Of a stretch of 64,000 nt of DNA, positions 11,818 to 23,491 are shown piece after piece. The position numbers were made by a program, and so were the translations under genes. Origin of the DNA: Luidia sarsii. Its lineage: Eukaryota > Echinodermata > Asteroidea > Paxillosida > Luidiidae. The notes beneath the pieces were generated by a model. The model was not told the origin of the DNA. It did not search any database and was given only the letters and a program-made list of their open reading frames with translations. Position 1 is the first letter of the stretch, and every line of letters begins with the position of its first letter. Where the stretch lies: the NCBI GenBank assembly GCA_949987565.1, contig OX465113.1, positions 6,942,551-7,006,550 of the forward strand, in the 5' to 3' direction.

Positions 11818-12329
11818 TAGCATAACATTCAAGCCTCATTAAGTAACACACCTTGACAACTTAATTCACACAGCTTGCTAATTGCCACCAATGTTATTAA
11901 ACCAACCAATGGTATATACATGTAGGATGCTGTTTTGGCACGAACCAAACTATGGATTACCATAAATCCAGGATTCTTTCTATTTAAAACACTGTAAAGC
12001 TCTGGCTTGTGATCATAAACCCATATTATTTTAAGTGAATGCATTCTATTTTGCAAATCCAGCTTAACAAATTCCCATGTGCTTTAATATTAACACAAAC
12101 TTCATGAAAATAGAAATACAAATATAATAAAAACTAGTAAGATCCAATCCAAGTACATGATAGTTTGGCCAAGCATTGAGGGGTAGATGTATATGCTCAT
12201 TTCTGTTATGGTCTCGTAAGGTCTTGGGGGGGACCTGAGACATTAGAGACCAAGACCAGCCCCCTTTTGATAAGGACCGAGACTGTTCAAAAAACAGTCT
12301 GGAGACTGAGAACAGGGGCCAGTTTCATA

Positions 12330-12982
12330 GAATTGGAGTGCCACTGGTTTTACTCTGTGTCGGGCCCTTTGAATCTGGGCACTACTATTGTCTGAATTTT
12401 AAACAAAGACTCTTTTCAGCTTAGATCAAATCAATATGAAGTGTGACAAAGACCCATTTTGACTTAAGTTGCCACATGAATTGCGATATTAGCTGTAAAA
12501 ATTGCGTTTATGTGGGAACTTTACTGTGGAAGATCGAGGGATAGCACGTGGCCACGGGAGACATTGTGTTGGCATGACACACAGCCGAACAGTCGTCGGT
12601 CACGCAGGGGAATTCCACCCACATCCTTCACCACAATCTGTATGCTAGGTTGCAGCCAACCAACTCAAAGATTTGACTGCCTGGAGTGGAGGCTAGTCTG
12701 CGGTCAGGGACTGTCAGTATCTCTCAGTACACACACACACACACGTCACCCTACGCTCCATTGACGACACACAATGGGCCCTTTTTCGAACAGATTATCT
12801 CTTGACAAAAGCCAAACCAATGTCCGAATTGTGCCAGGTTTTACTCTCTTGTACCCATAGTACTGTACACCCTTATTGATTAATTTCACAGAAATTTCGC
12901 AAGTTTGGAAAATGACAAATTAAAAAAACAAAAAAGGGTGGCAGTCATGGGTACTGGAAAAACACCCGGTGCAAATTGGTTC
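12330..12982 (+). mobile_element. TTAA-family element, diverged copy
   Basis: The block order is the same as at 11,186-11,817: CGGGCCCTTTGAATCTGGGC, then AAACAAAGACTCTTTTCAGC, TTGCCACATGAATTGCGATA, a CA run near 12,730, CTCCATTGACGACACACAAT, and ACTGGAAAAACACCCGGTGC. Neither end shows an intact TTAA. It lies about 500 bp from the previous copy in the same orientation. Confidence 0.65.
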
Positions 12983-13996
12983 AGCGCCAAAATTTGCTGA
13001 AGCTCAAAAAGTTATGATTCATAGAACCACTGTGGAAACCTAAACTTCACTATTGTTTCATGCTAAGTAAAAAAAAGAGGGGAATACAAGTCTGAAACAG
13101 TTTAACAACCCATTGCAATGTGGTTTGTTTTCCCATTAACGCAAGGGAGACTTTTCCAGCTTAGCAGATTTTCACACATTAGCTGCTCTATGAAATTGGG
13201 CCCAGGTCTTGAGATCCTCTACATCAGTCTCTCTGATTATCTAATAGAAATCAGTTCTGGGCATCCTTCAAATTACATTAATTTTGACCAACACCAGGGA
13301 TACGCACTAAGCTCTCCAAAATATGTTACATTTAGTGACATAGTATTACTGTGTGGTGACATCAGTGTTCAGGAATTAGACCTGATGATCTGAGACAAAA
13401 GCCATCACATCTCAAGATGCAAAAATTTAATCATTAACTACCATAAATGTATATCCCTTGGGATCACGCCACCCACTTCCATTCAGACACAAACAGCAAT
13501 TAGTTGTAAACCTGGGTTGCCTGTAGCCAATGGGTTTGTTTTCAAATAATGTGCTTCACATTTTCATGCTTCAATGAAAATACAATAGAGGAAACCAACA
13601 GTGACATGCATGACATTGGAGTATTCAAACTGATTCTGTTTGTTTCTTTTGATCCAGCATGAAAGGTTGCTTCATTGGTATCCTTGCATGAATACCCTCA
13701 CCGCTCAAGTTATGTTAACTTCTGCATCTATCAGTTCTCTACTAGCTTTGTCAACTACACAACTCATCCAGCAATGTCCATCTATCCCCAGCAAGTTCCT
13801 CAAGGTATCTTAAAGAATTGAATATAAAACACAAGGAGCTGAACAATTTGATAGGAGACAATATGACATCCATATCTTCAATTGTGCATGGTTGATGGAT
13901 TTTTTATTGATTGATTGGCTTAGTTCTGTTTTTTTCAGTTCCCTTGTATTATTCTTACAAAATAAGTGATAACTTTAAAACAGAGGTCTACTGTAT
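12983..13996. other. Non-coding stretch, nothing recognised
   Basis: AT-rich sequence. One 91-codon open frame (13,118-13,393 plus) has no recognisable motif and no splice context. I see no repeat structure shared with the rest of the window. Confidence 0.4.
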
Positions 13997-13997
13997 G

Positions 13998-14425
13998 TCT
14001 GTTGTCAGAACAGAGCATAGGGCTTTTCCGGCCTCTGTATAACTTTTGACTTCTATCCAATGCAATGCTTATAGGACCACTATACATTTTTGCAGCGCCT
14101 AAAACTGTAACTGATTTGCATTGATAAAGGCCTGTTTTCACGGAGCACGCAAACAATTTGCGAAGAAGGCAACTGTCTAATTACGACAACCTGGGCTTCA
14201 ATAGCCCAGTTACGCATGCCCATGGAAATGACCTGACACATAGCTAAGATATGACAGCGGTTTCTCCAATTGCGCAACATGCGAGGAAATTCACCAGGCT
14301 GCAGCGTACAAGCTTCGATGCCGGGCACAAATTGTATGCACAAAGTTTTTTGGACAATATTCAAAAATTCAAAATAATTCAAAACAATAGTCGATCGTTT
14401 CCAATCTTTAGATGGATTTTAACTA
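13998..14425 (+). mobile_element. Hairpin-ended non-autonomous element, truncated copy
   Basis: It starts TCTGTTGTCAGAACAGAGCA followed by GCTTTTCCGGCCTCTG, as at 26,511 and 32,703. It also shares the TGCACAAAG ... CAAAAATTC ... TTCAAAACAATAG block with 26,610-26,680 and 32,840-32,910. The 3' half, including the terminal hairpin, is missing. Confidence 0.55.
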
Positions 14426-14574
14426 GGAGTGGAGCCCATGTAGTGAAGAGAGGGATCCTGATGTGGAGACTAGCTCAGTGAAGGGTGAAGGCAGGAACAC
14501 TGAAAGCGGGCATGTTCTTACATGTTTCGATAAATACATGTACAGCAATGAATTATGTTTTCTTAGGATTTGTT

Positions 14575-16025
14575 AGTACACAGCATCGAAGTTGTCCACC
14601 TTCTTCAGCTGCATGTCGCCAATGGAGATGGAGGGACGGTTGGCGACGGAGGCAGGTGCAGGCTGGAACAGGACCTCAGTCTTGCCAAGGCTGATGGTGA
14701 GTCCGAAGAGGCGGGAGGCTTCTGCAAACTTGTTGACGATGTCTTGGAGGTCGGACTCCTTGTGGGCCATGAGGGCACAGTCGTCGGCAAACAGCGCCTC
14801 CAAGATTATCCTCCTCACGGTCTTTGTCTTGGCCGATAGTCGCCGCAGGTCGAATAGAGAGCCATCCAGTCTGTAACGCAGGTACACTCCAAGCTCAAGG
14901 TCCCTGATGGCATGGTTGAGCACACAGGTGAAGAACAGGTTGAAGAGGACGGGAGCTAGCACACATACTTGCTTCACGCCGTTGATGATGCTGAATAGCT
15001 TCGATGCCACACCGCCTGAGAGCACCTGCCCGGTCATGTCGTCATGGAACTGCCGTATCAGGTTTACAAACTTCGTCGGGCATCCAAACTTCGACAGGAT
15101 CAACCAAAGGGCTTGCCCGTTGACCGTGTCAAAGACTTTCGTCAGGTCTATGAAGTCGGTGAAGAGGTCCATGTTCTGCTCAATGCACTTTTCCTGCACC
15201 TGGCGTAGAGAAGATCATGTCAATCGTGCTGCGGTTTGGACGGAACCCACACTGGGTCTCAGGTAGGTTTTCCTACGAAATGTTGGCGACAATCGAGGCG
15301 GTTGAGGATAATCCGAGCCAGAACTTTCCCAGCAATTGACAGGAGGGAGATGCCTCGATAGTTGCCGCAGTCAGTCTTGCTTCCTCTGTTCTTGTAGAGA
15401 GAGACAACTGTGGCATCCCTGAAGTATTTGGGCACATCTTCCTCTTCCCATGTACTGGTGAGGAGTGCGTGGAAGGCTTCAAGGGCAACCGGGCCAGATG
15501 ACTTAAAGATCTCAGCCGGAATCCCGTCCATCCCTGGGGAAAAGTCCCGAGCTGGTCTGGTTGATCGCCTTCAAGACTTCACCCAACGTCGGGGGGAGGT
15601 CGAGGCTGCTGACCAGGGGTTTCTGTGGGATCCGATCGATAGCAGCGTGGTCAACATAGGAGGGCCTATTGAGCAGGTTGCTGAAATGCTCTCTCCACCT
15701 CGAGTTCATGCTGTTCTTAATCCTTCAGCAGGACCGCGTTGTCGGCTGACAGGAGTGGTGCGTTGCGTGGCTTTGACAGGTACGTAGACTTCCTTAATGG
15801 TGCTAAAGAACATTTTGGAGTTCTTCGTGTCTACGTATCTCTTAACTTCTTCGGCCTTCTTCACCCACCACTCATCCCGCATTCTGTGCAGCGCTGCTTG
15901 GGTTCGCCTTTGGAACGATCACGCTTTGAAGTGGAGGAGTTGTCATTCTGCCACTCGAAGGAGGCCTTTTTCTTGCTCTCCAAGAGTTTGATACGCTCAT
16001 CAGTCCACTTCAGGGACTCCCTTAC
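14575..16025 (-). pseudogene. LINE reverse transcriptase region (non-LTR retrotransposon), broken
   Basis: Minus-strand frames give a linker, then the RT. MDGIPAEIFKSSGPVALEAF and KTDCGNYRGISLLSIAGK lie in one frame (15,531-15,259). DFIDLTKVFDTVNGQAL, SIINGVKQVCVLAPVLFN and ALFADDCALMAH lie in another (15,199-14,573). These are RT motifs 1, 3, 4 and 5, with FADD as the catalytic box. A frameshift near 15,200-15,260 and several stops between 15,530 and 16,025 disable it. The frame ends abruptly after KKVDNF near 14,580, so the 3' part (thumb and C-terminal region) is missing. The rest of the 5' part appears at 20,258-20,524 beyond a DIRS insertion. I did not fix the clade. Confidence 0.8.
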
Positions 16026-16311
16026 CTATTAAACCTACAAATGCATAATTCTCTATACCATGCCCTCATGAGCCCCACTCCCGCCCATCCATAAATACAG
16101 TTGGGTAACCCGTCCTCTTTTTCTTTAGCGTTCGACGAGTGTAGACATGGTTTGCATCGCTCTGCTCGACGTAACGTATATACGTACCGTTTTAGCTAGA
16201 ATTCTAATATCATTTTGGCTACGGCAGTTTGCCTAGCCTGTTGTTAATTTATCTACCTTTATATCCACACCTTTCTCATTTCCTTTTCCACGATCTTTCT
16301 TTAGCTCCAAG

Positions 16312-16830
16312 ATGTCAGAGTCACGCAAAAGCAAGCGTGTTATTGTTCACCCTAATCGGAGGCATGGCGCCCGGGAAGATTTGCCCTCGGAAGGGGAGTC
16401 GGACGACAGCAATGTCCAGACCACCTGCGATCACGGGCTTCACGCTCTAATTAATGACATGATACGGGTTCTACACATCTCACTGATAGATGAACCGGCT
16501 ACCGGAGATAGCCCTCGCCAGTCGTTTAAACAATGCACGGCCCAGCTGGTGACTCGGGGTGATTTGTTCCCATGTCTACCCATAGACCAGGTCTGTACAG
16601 AGCACATCCAAACCCTTTCCAACGTGAAAAGGGTGCGTCCCGTTAACAAACAAAACACCCGACCCTTCAGAGTTCCGCAAGCTGATTACGACAAGTTTCT
16701 AGCGGTCCCAACCTTGCCTATGTCGACCCGGGATAAAATCGCGGCTGATGCCGTGTTCCGTCCCTCTGCCAAATCTCTGAGTCTCCGAGTTTTCCGAGTC
16801 GGGAGAAGAATAATCTCGCGGGATTTTTAA
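16312..16830 (+). pseudogene. DIRS Gag-like ORF1 (5' part)
   Basis: This 172-codon frame starts at MSESRKSK. It contains ADYDKFLAVPTLPMSTRDKI, which matches DDFETFLSVPAIPEAARDKI in the Gag of the 45-49 kb DIRS and EDYEKFFTVPSISSVVKDKL in the 55.9-61.6 kb DIRS. This shared block is the best marker of DIRS Gag in the window. After about residue 155 the frame departs from the others and stops, so the C-terminal half is lost to frameshifts over 16,800-17,300. Gag would bind element RNA and form particles. Confidence 0.65.
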
Positions 16831-17326
16831 CTTAAGTGGACCGGGCCTCTCGGGAGGGGCTCCATGTCTCGTTTTTCCTTTCGGAATATGTGGTGCAGTC
16901 CTGTGAAGCAGATTTGGACGTTTCCGTGCTCTGGATGATTGTCTCCGCATATGCATGGACCAGTTCACCAGAGTGTCCATGATAGTGACAGCGGCCAGGA
17001 GGTCTAATGCCATTGACTCCATTTTTTTCCTTCTGATGGAGTGAAGACAGTTATAGAAGATCTGCCCGGCTGGGACCAGACCTTTTTGCTGGGAAATTCC
17101 AAGAGGTTATGACATCTGAAGCAAAACGGATTCAGGCCACTGAAAATATAAATCTCGGCAAACCCAATCAACGGGTCAGCGGGCGAGCAACAAGGGGAGA
17201 CGCTACCCAGTGGAGTAGAGGTCAACGCTTTCCCCGTAGGCCTTTGAAACCCTCTTGTCAGCCTACACCTACCAATAACCTTTTCCACCCCCGCTATCAC
17301 TTTCTATCCTACCTGAGCTCCAGCGC

Positions 17327-19282
17327 ATGGACGTGGCCGAGGGTCTCACCGAGGGTTTACACCCCGGTCTCAAGCTACCCTGGGGACGTATCGGGGTGAA
17401 CCTTGGCACCGTTGATGCCTGCCTTCCCTCGGCCCCCGACATAGGGCCCGTCGGGGGCCGTCTGTCACTTTTCGCAAAGACCTGGGCCCTCTTTTGCAGC
17501 GACAGATGGCCCTCTTTTGCAGCGACAGATGGGTACTCGACACCATAAGAAGTGTACCCCTCCGTCGCTATACGCGCCGCGGGCTACTCCACTACCACCG
17601 TACCGGGACAAACGTCAGGCGCTGGAATCAGAGATTCGCTCGCTCCTTCTAAAACGAGCTACATGTATCACTCTGGTCCCAGGAGTAAACGCAGACCATG
17701 ACTGCGAAGAGATAGTTTGGAAAGTGGCGACTGATTTTGAACCTCCAGCCACTGAACCGCTTCATCCGTCCGAAACATTTCAGGATGGAGACGCTACGCA
17801 CTGTGCTGGAGTCATTACCCCTACCATCTTGGGCGGCGTCCCTCGATCTAAAAGAAGCCTATCTTCACGTACCGATAAGGTTGAATCACCGCTCGTTTCT
17901 TCGCTTTCGTTACAAGCAAGAAACTTACGAGTTCCAGTCTCTTCCCTTTGGTCTCTCCACTGCCCCAAGTGTGTTTCCTCGACTAGTGAAGGTCGTGGCA
18001 TCTATCCTAAGACAAAGAGATGTCCAGATGTTTGTGTATCTCGATGACTGGCTCATCATAGGCAGGTCCGAACAAGAGGCACAGTGGGCCGTGGAGACTA
18101 CTCACCTCTTGATCTCCTACCTGGGCTTCTTGGTGAACGAGGAGAAATCTTGTGCCATCCCAGGTCGGGCCGACCTTCCCCGGAGCAGTATTAAATCTCC
18201 ATCTGGGACAGGCCTTCCCGACTCGAGAAGGAATAGAAAACCTAATAAGGTGCGTCGATCTTTTCATACGAACCAATTCTTCCCCAGCCGTGGCCTGGCT
18301 GCGCCTCCTAGGGCTCATGGCCAGTATGGTGGACATTGTCCCATGGTGCAGGATGCGTATGCGCCCTCTACAACTGTACCTGCTGGCACATTTTCGCCCT
18401 TATGTTCATCCAATCTCCAGACCGATTCCGATCAACGACCTGATCAGAGCGCTCCTGATGTGGTGCCTCCAACCGGGCAACCTCAAGGCCGGCATGACCT
18501 TCCCGCGACCTCAACCCACGGTCTTTATAGTAACGGATGCCTCCAACAGCGGGTGGGCAGCACACATGGGAGCAGTATCCACTGCAGGGACAAAGTCCAC
18601 TGCAGAGAAACAGCTGCACATAAATGTTCTGGAGCTGCTAGCAGTTCGCCGGGCATTGACATTCTTCACCATATCCCTGACAGGCCAGGTAGTGACAGTA
18701 GTCTCATATCAACCGACAGGGAAGAACACGGTCACCACAACTCTGCATTCACACATGGGAACTTCTCCGGTAGTGTGTAGTCACCCTTACTGCAGTCCAT
18801 TTGGCAGGGAGGTTGAACATCATGGTCGATGCCCTCTCCAGAGGGAAAGTTCTTCCCACAGATTGGACACTTCCCCCTGCAGTGTTACAGTCGATTTTCA
18901 TGACTCTCGATCGACCCCACATAGACCTCTTCGCGTCAGCGCTAAACAACCAACTATCGGTATACTGCGCTCGAGAAAGGGACCCCAAGGCTTGGGCATC
19001 CGACGCGTTTTCCATCAGCTGGGAAAGCATGTTAAGATATGCATTCCCTCCGATTTCCCTGCTCCACCGGGTAGTAACAAAAATCGAGAGAGAGCAGTGC
19101 AAGGTGATACTGATACCCCCGTTATGGCCACGCCAACCTTGGTTTCAGAGGATAATCCGTCTCCAAATTCGTCCCCAGCTCATCCTTCCCAAGCGACAGG
19201 ATCTGCTCCTCCAGCCCCGCTCCCGGATTCTCCATCCGGGGGTGGAGTCCCTCCACTTAACATGCTGGATGTTGTCATGTAA
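17327..19282 (+). pseudogene. DIRS pol: RT, RNase H and methyltransferase-like domains (frameshifted)
   Basis: An N-terminal block ends GPVGGRLSLFAKTWAL (17,440-17,490). RT follows in the frame starting 17,737, with SLDLKEAYLHVPI, FGLSTAPSVF and VYLDDWLIIG. Near 18,160 the reading moves to another frame, which carries VTDASNSGWAAH and INVLELLAVRRAL of RNase H. Near 18,720 it moves again, to NIMVDALSRGK and the methyltransferase-like HIDLFASALNNQ ... AFPPISLLHRVV ... PPLWPRQPWF. A 23-bp tandem duplication (CCCTCTTTTGCAGCGACAGA-type, 17,488-17,533) adds an extra break. No single frame spans the gene. Confidence 0.8.
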
Positions 19283-19283
19283 T

Positions 19284-20207
19284 CACTTAGATCAGCTGGC
19301 CTTTCAGCAGACATTGCAGATCTTGCAGCCCTTGGCCGCAGAGCTTCCACTAGGAAGATCTATGACAGCAGACTACGACATTTTAATAAATGGTGCAGAA
19401 GCAAGCTCACTGATCCCTGCACAGCTTCTTTAACAGCTATTGGGGACTTCTTCATGTATCTTTTCAACAAGGGCCTGACAGTAGCTACAGTCAAAGGATA
19501 TCGGTCGGCTATCGCAGCTAATGAGCTATTCATGGAGGTTTTCAAGACAGTTCCTCCATCTCCATTAATGTCTACCTTAAACATCCTTTTCGGGGCATGT
19601 TCATCCAAGACCCCCTCTCAAGAAACTTGTCCCATCATATGACAGTTGCTTAAGTCCCAAGCACTACCTCCATATGAACCTTTAGTCAATGCATCCCTGA
19701 TGGACTTGTCCATTTAGACCACCTTCCTTTTTGCTACGGCAACTGCTAGGAGACCCAGCGAGCTTCATGCCCTGTTGGTTTCCGATGGCCACATCAGATA
19801 TGATCCAAATGGAGTTCGTCTGCTTCCCTGCCAGGGCTTTTTGACTAAGAATCAGTCACTGTCCTTTCAACCACCTGACATTTTTATCCTGGACATCAAG
19901 TCCTTTTCCTCCGTCCCAGAGGATAAGCTGTGGTGCCCAGTTTGGGCCCTGAAGTGGTATCTTGCTCGGACTAAAACACTTAGAGGCACTATCTCTCAAC
20001 TGTTTATTCCTACAACACAACCTCATGGGGCAGTGTCTCGGGATACCATGGGCCTACTTCAAAGGAGTCCCACTACAGGACATCTTGCAGGCTGCGGCCT
20101 GGAAATCCCCATCTACCTTTGTGTCATGCTACATGTACTTGCATGATGTTCTCCAGAGGGAGGGCCAGACAGGCCGCATGGCACTCTCAGCTGCAACAGT
20201 GCAGTGA
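19284..20207 (+). pseudogene. DIRS tyrosine recombinase, decayed
   Basis: Pieces of the YR are readable: RRASTRKIYDSRLRHFNKWC and LTVATVKGYRSAI (core-binding domain), ARRPSELHALL with the first catalytic arginine, KLWCPVWALKWYLARTKTLR, and AAAWKSPSTFVSCYMYLHDV with the tyrosine nucleophile. The HxxR segment is not found: the frame jumps from the SRDTMG region directly to YFKGVPLQDILQ. In-frame stops also occur (for example TTTAGACC near 19,715). In an active element this enzyme would integrate a circular DNA intermediate. Confidence 0.75.
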
Positions 20208-20257
20208 CAACCCCAGAAGTAGTTGGAAGCTACTCACAAGGCAGACAGTTTCTTTGG

Positions 20258-20524
20258 TCAGTTGTTTCTCTTCTCTTGGCCATTCAATAGGATTGGTGGG
20301 GAATTTGAGTTCCCTATCTGCTTACAGAGCGAGGTCTTGATGGCCAGGCCTACTCCATGGATTCTGTCCTCATCTTTTGCCTTGCCCCTCCAGAAGGTGT
20401 AACCTCCTTTCGGTTCAGCTAGTGATCCCTCTCCAGCGAGTCTCGTCTCGCTGAGGGCTGCGATATCAATCCGGTAGCGAGCCATTTCCCTTGCGATGAG
20501 GGCAGTTCTTCTCTTGGGCCTCAA
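20258..20524 (-). pseudogene. LINE endonuclease N-terminal fragment
   Basis: The frame contains RYRIDIAALSETRLAGEGS and GYTFWRGKA ... GVGLAIKTSL, the N-terminal motifs of an APE-type LINE endonuclease, with SETR holding the catalytic Glu. It ends near 20,280 where DIRS sequence begins. The orientation is that of the RT at 14,575-16,025, so the two are best read as one LINE split by the DIRS element. The rest of the endonuclease domain is missing. Confidence 0.7.
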
Positions 20525-21780
20525 GGAGGTGTCTCTATCTATGAGTGCTCACATTCCATGCGCCAAGTATCATTTTCTTCATTCTTTTATTTTGATTCAG
20601 ACCGTTTGAAAGGGTAAAACCGCCAGCCGCAGTAGACTTGCCGGTTTCTGTGTTGGACGAGCATTTCTTTAGGGTTCCATCACCCCTCCCCTCATACGAG
20701 GGTGAGTGGTGCTACCCTAAAAAGGGCTTCTCAGTCGCCCGGTAGAACGCCTGATCTCCTCTGTCATTCCAGGGTCAGAAGGAGGACGACTTGCTCATCC
20801 AGGCCGCCTACGTTCGGGTTTGAGGCTGGAAACTCCCAGTGATTACCTCAACCTGTTACTTTGCCCCTTGCCCAACGCCGCAGGGCTTTGGGAGTGCACG
20901 CTAAAGAAACCTGTGCAGGAAAGGTTTATAGTGGGAGGGCCGGTGCACAGTGACGATCCCACTCTCTCTGCCGCAGAAGCCAGGATTCAGCAGTACGGGG
21001 AACCGTCATGACCAGGGACTTCCTTGGCTGCAGTGGATGGCCACAGCGTCTATACCTTGCCGTGCCCTTAGCGCTCCACGCCGCTTGCTGTCGCCGCCTT
21101 TATGACCGTTGGGACGGTGATGTCCTCCTCCGCTCACTCCGCCGGGTCAACATTTCTTCCGGATTTTTGTCGGGTTGTCTCCCTGAGCCTTCTTCACTGC
21201 CGTGACGACCACAAGGCAGTGGTGCTATTTTGACCCATAGCTGGCAATTATTTAACCGTAACTGGGACCCTAACAGTTTATTCCAAAAAAATGTCATCAC
21301 ATGCAACAAGCGAAACGTATTTTACCCTTTAGGCTGTAGTAGATCACTCAGCATTGGTTGTCATCGCGATGTTCCACAATATAGATGTGAAAATAGTATG
21401 AAATTGTCATATTATCGAATAGCAATTTAAAAAAAGAAAATGCAAGAGGAGACCAAAATTCAAGAAAGTTAGTGGATAATTAATTGCACACTACAGCTAG
21501 AAAAACTAGAGTGAACTTTGACCTAGTATCATCCTTTGAAGGGAAAAGTCACTTACCTTTTTCACTTACCTTCACCTTTTAAATGTTCTATATAATCTAA
21601 AAGATTTAGCCTGCTGCCTCATACTACGTAATCAAAAAATAGTAATAATTACAGTGAATTGCAGGTGTTGTTTCAAAGAATTTCTCACTGCCATGTTTTC
21701 TCATTTTGGGAACTTTTCTATATAATTGAGAACAATTTGGTTAAAATGATTCAAACGTGCATTTGAAATCTTGTATTTCC
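20525..21780. other. LINE-associated 5' region and unannotated sequence
   Basis: The GC-rich stretch 20,540-21,230 continues from the LINE endonuclease start and may be LINE 5' untranslated sequence; I could not confirm this. From 21,240 the sequence turns AT-rich and looks like intron, leading into the pyrimidine tract and acceptor at 21,782-21,793. I see no coding exon here. Confidence 0.4.
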
Positions 21781-21793
21781 TTTTTTTTTACAG

Positions 21794-22339
21794 CTGTTTT
21801 GGGGATTCTCTCATGGCAATTCCTTCATGCTTTATACCACTGCTGGACTCCCCTTGGAAGTAGTGCATCAAGAACAAGCAATCCATGATTTGGAGAAAAA
21901 TGACACACTGTATAATTGCATTTATGCCACTCAAAAAGCCACAGAAGCATTCATATGGCATCAGTCTCAAACACTTAAAGATATAGTCCACGTAAAGCAG
22001 GAGCAATTCCCACATCTATATATTCATTCAGACACAGTTTTCCCTATCAACTCTTACATTGACAGTATTCCTGGTAAACATTTTGACAGTACTCACAGTG
22101 ATCAAGTCACATACACAAATAAACAAATAAAATGTGAGTATGACATACATGTACCTGAAATCAAAGGTTCATTCGTAGATCATACTGATATTGACCAATA
22201 CAAAGCTGTACACAGATGTGAAGATACATTTACCCCATTCTCCAGTACAAGACAACTAGGAGCAAATAGTCAGTTATCTCTCTCCTCAATGGAACACTAC
22301 AAAATTGGGTGTCTATGTGATCAGCAGCATCATTCCCAT
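21794..22339 (+). CDS. Host gene, internal coding exon (182 codons)
   Basis: A strong acceptor (run of T, then TACAG) precedes 21,794 and a consensus donor (CAT|GTAAGC) follows 22,339. The exon is 546 bp and codon-aligned at both ends, beginning LFWGFSHGNSFMLY and ending CDQQHHSH. The protein is polar and rich in His, Ser and Asp, with no domain or membrane segment that I recognise. It joins in frame to exon 22,877-22,964: that exon is open only in the frame demanded by this donor. The family is unknown. Upstream exons are not identified in the window. Confidence 0.7.
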
Positions 22340-22876
22340 GTAAGCCATATTGATTCATCTTAGCCTAACTGTCAGATTAGATTTTTAATATGCAAAAATA
22401 TTGCAAACTGATCACCGAGTAAAACAACCAAAATGCAAATATTAAAAATTAGAAGGGGCTTGGCGATTTGATCCGAGCAGGACCTTCCTAGAAAAGTCCT
22501 TGGATGGAAACATCAGGCCCTTCTATTTTTGGAGGATAGATGATTACTTTTTCTTTGTTTTAGGTAATTTTGATTTACACTTTAATTCAGGAGATTCAGC
22601 AATGTCCATGCATATGTATCTGCAATTGACTTAAATACTTGTAAAATAGGGTTCAAGACATTTACACGAGTGGCTCTGAGTGCACTGACTGAAAATTTGA
22701 AATCACTGATTGCTTCATAAGCTTCATATTTAGATAAAACTGCCAAAAATTCTTCCTTTATATTATTAACCAGTTTCCATAATTACAGGACTTATTTTCA
22801 AAAGATGTTAAATGTTGATCTTATATGTGTGCAAGACTCTCTAATGTCGTTGTATTTTTAAAAATTATTTTTCAAG

Positions 22877-22964
22877 GCCACAGGATGTGAAATTACTTCA
22901 GCTTTAAACAAGGAAAACACCATTGTTGATCACAATACCTTTGTCATGAACCAAACAAGCAAAG
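22877..22964 (+). CDS. Host gene, penultimate coding exon
   Basis: The acceptor is TTTTTCAAG|GCC and the donor AAAG|GTATGA. The 88-bp exon reads ATGCEITSALNKENT, then IVDHNTFVMNQTSK plus one base. The other two frames are closed by stops within 32 bp. It joins in phase 0 to the exon ending at 22,339 and passes a split codon (G|AT, Asp) to the exon at 27,568. The intron that follows is about 4.6 kb and contains a TTAA element, a Penelope fragment, a SINE and a hairpin-ended element. Confidence 0.7.
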
Positions 22965-23491
22965 GTATGATTTTTCTTTTTGAATTTTTTTCTTCTTCAA
23001 TTGATTTTGTATTATTTAAGTACAAGGCTTTGACTCAAGGCTTTCAGGTTTATACCAAAGAGCAAATTTCAAGACAATTTATTTTCTGTCTCTTGCCACA
23101 GCTTCAACTGTTTATTACTTTGCCAGATACCAATTTTGTTTTGGGGCAAAACATACAGCATGGAAACAAAGGACTCCCAGGTCCGGTGTACATGTACGGT
23201 ACATGTACATGTATCTATTATCGTTTTGCTCCCAGGCCAACCATGGGGTCAGCCCTGGTTGTGTTATGGATCATACAGCACACACCACCTCCTTGGGTAC
23301 ATAAGAGGGTGCGGCTGACCCCCTTACAAATGTCAAAATACAGTGAATGATGGCAAATAACAATAACAGCAACAATATTATGGATACCATTTATCCTTAT
23401 AGTAATTCATGTCACATCTTGCATGTACATGTATTAGGAAGTGGCTAATCTTTGAATCCTGTGAAAAAATGGCACTAAAACCAATTACATA

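Larger units (their letters stand above)
16026..20278 (+). mobile_element. DIRS-type retrotransposon, decayed, inside a LINE
   Basis: The plus strand holds, in order, a Gag-like frame, RT, RNase H, a methyltransferase-like domain and a tyrosine recombinase (YR). This is the DIRS order, and there are no LTRs or DDE integrase. At least three frameshifts and many stops make it non-functional. Its outer limits are set by LINE sequence on both sides (about 16,025 and 20,280). I could not see the inverted terminal repeats or internal complementary region that the other two DIRS copies retain, so its ends have probably eroded or been lost. Confidence 0.8.

Noticed and set aside
14573..14876. Plus-strand frames over the LINE RT
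   Set aside because: They are antisense shadows; conserved RT motifs are on the minus strand.
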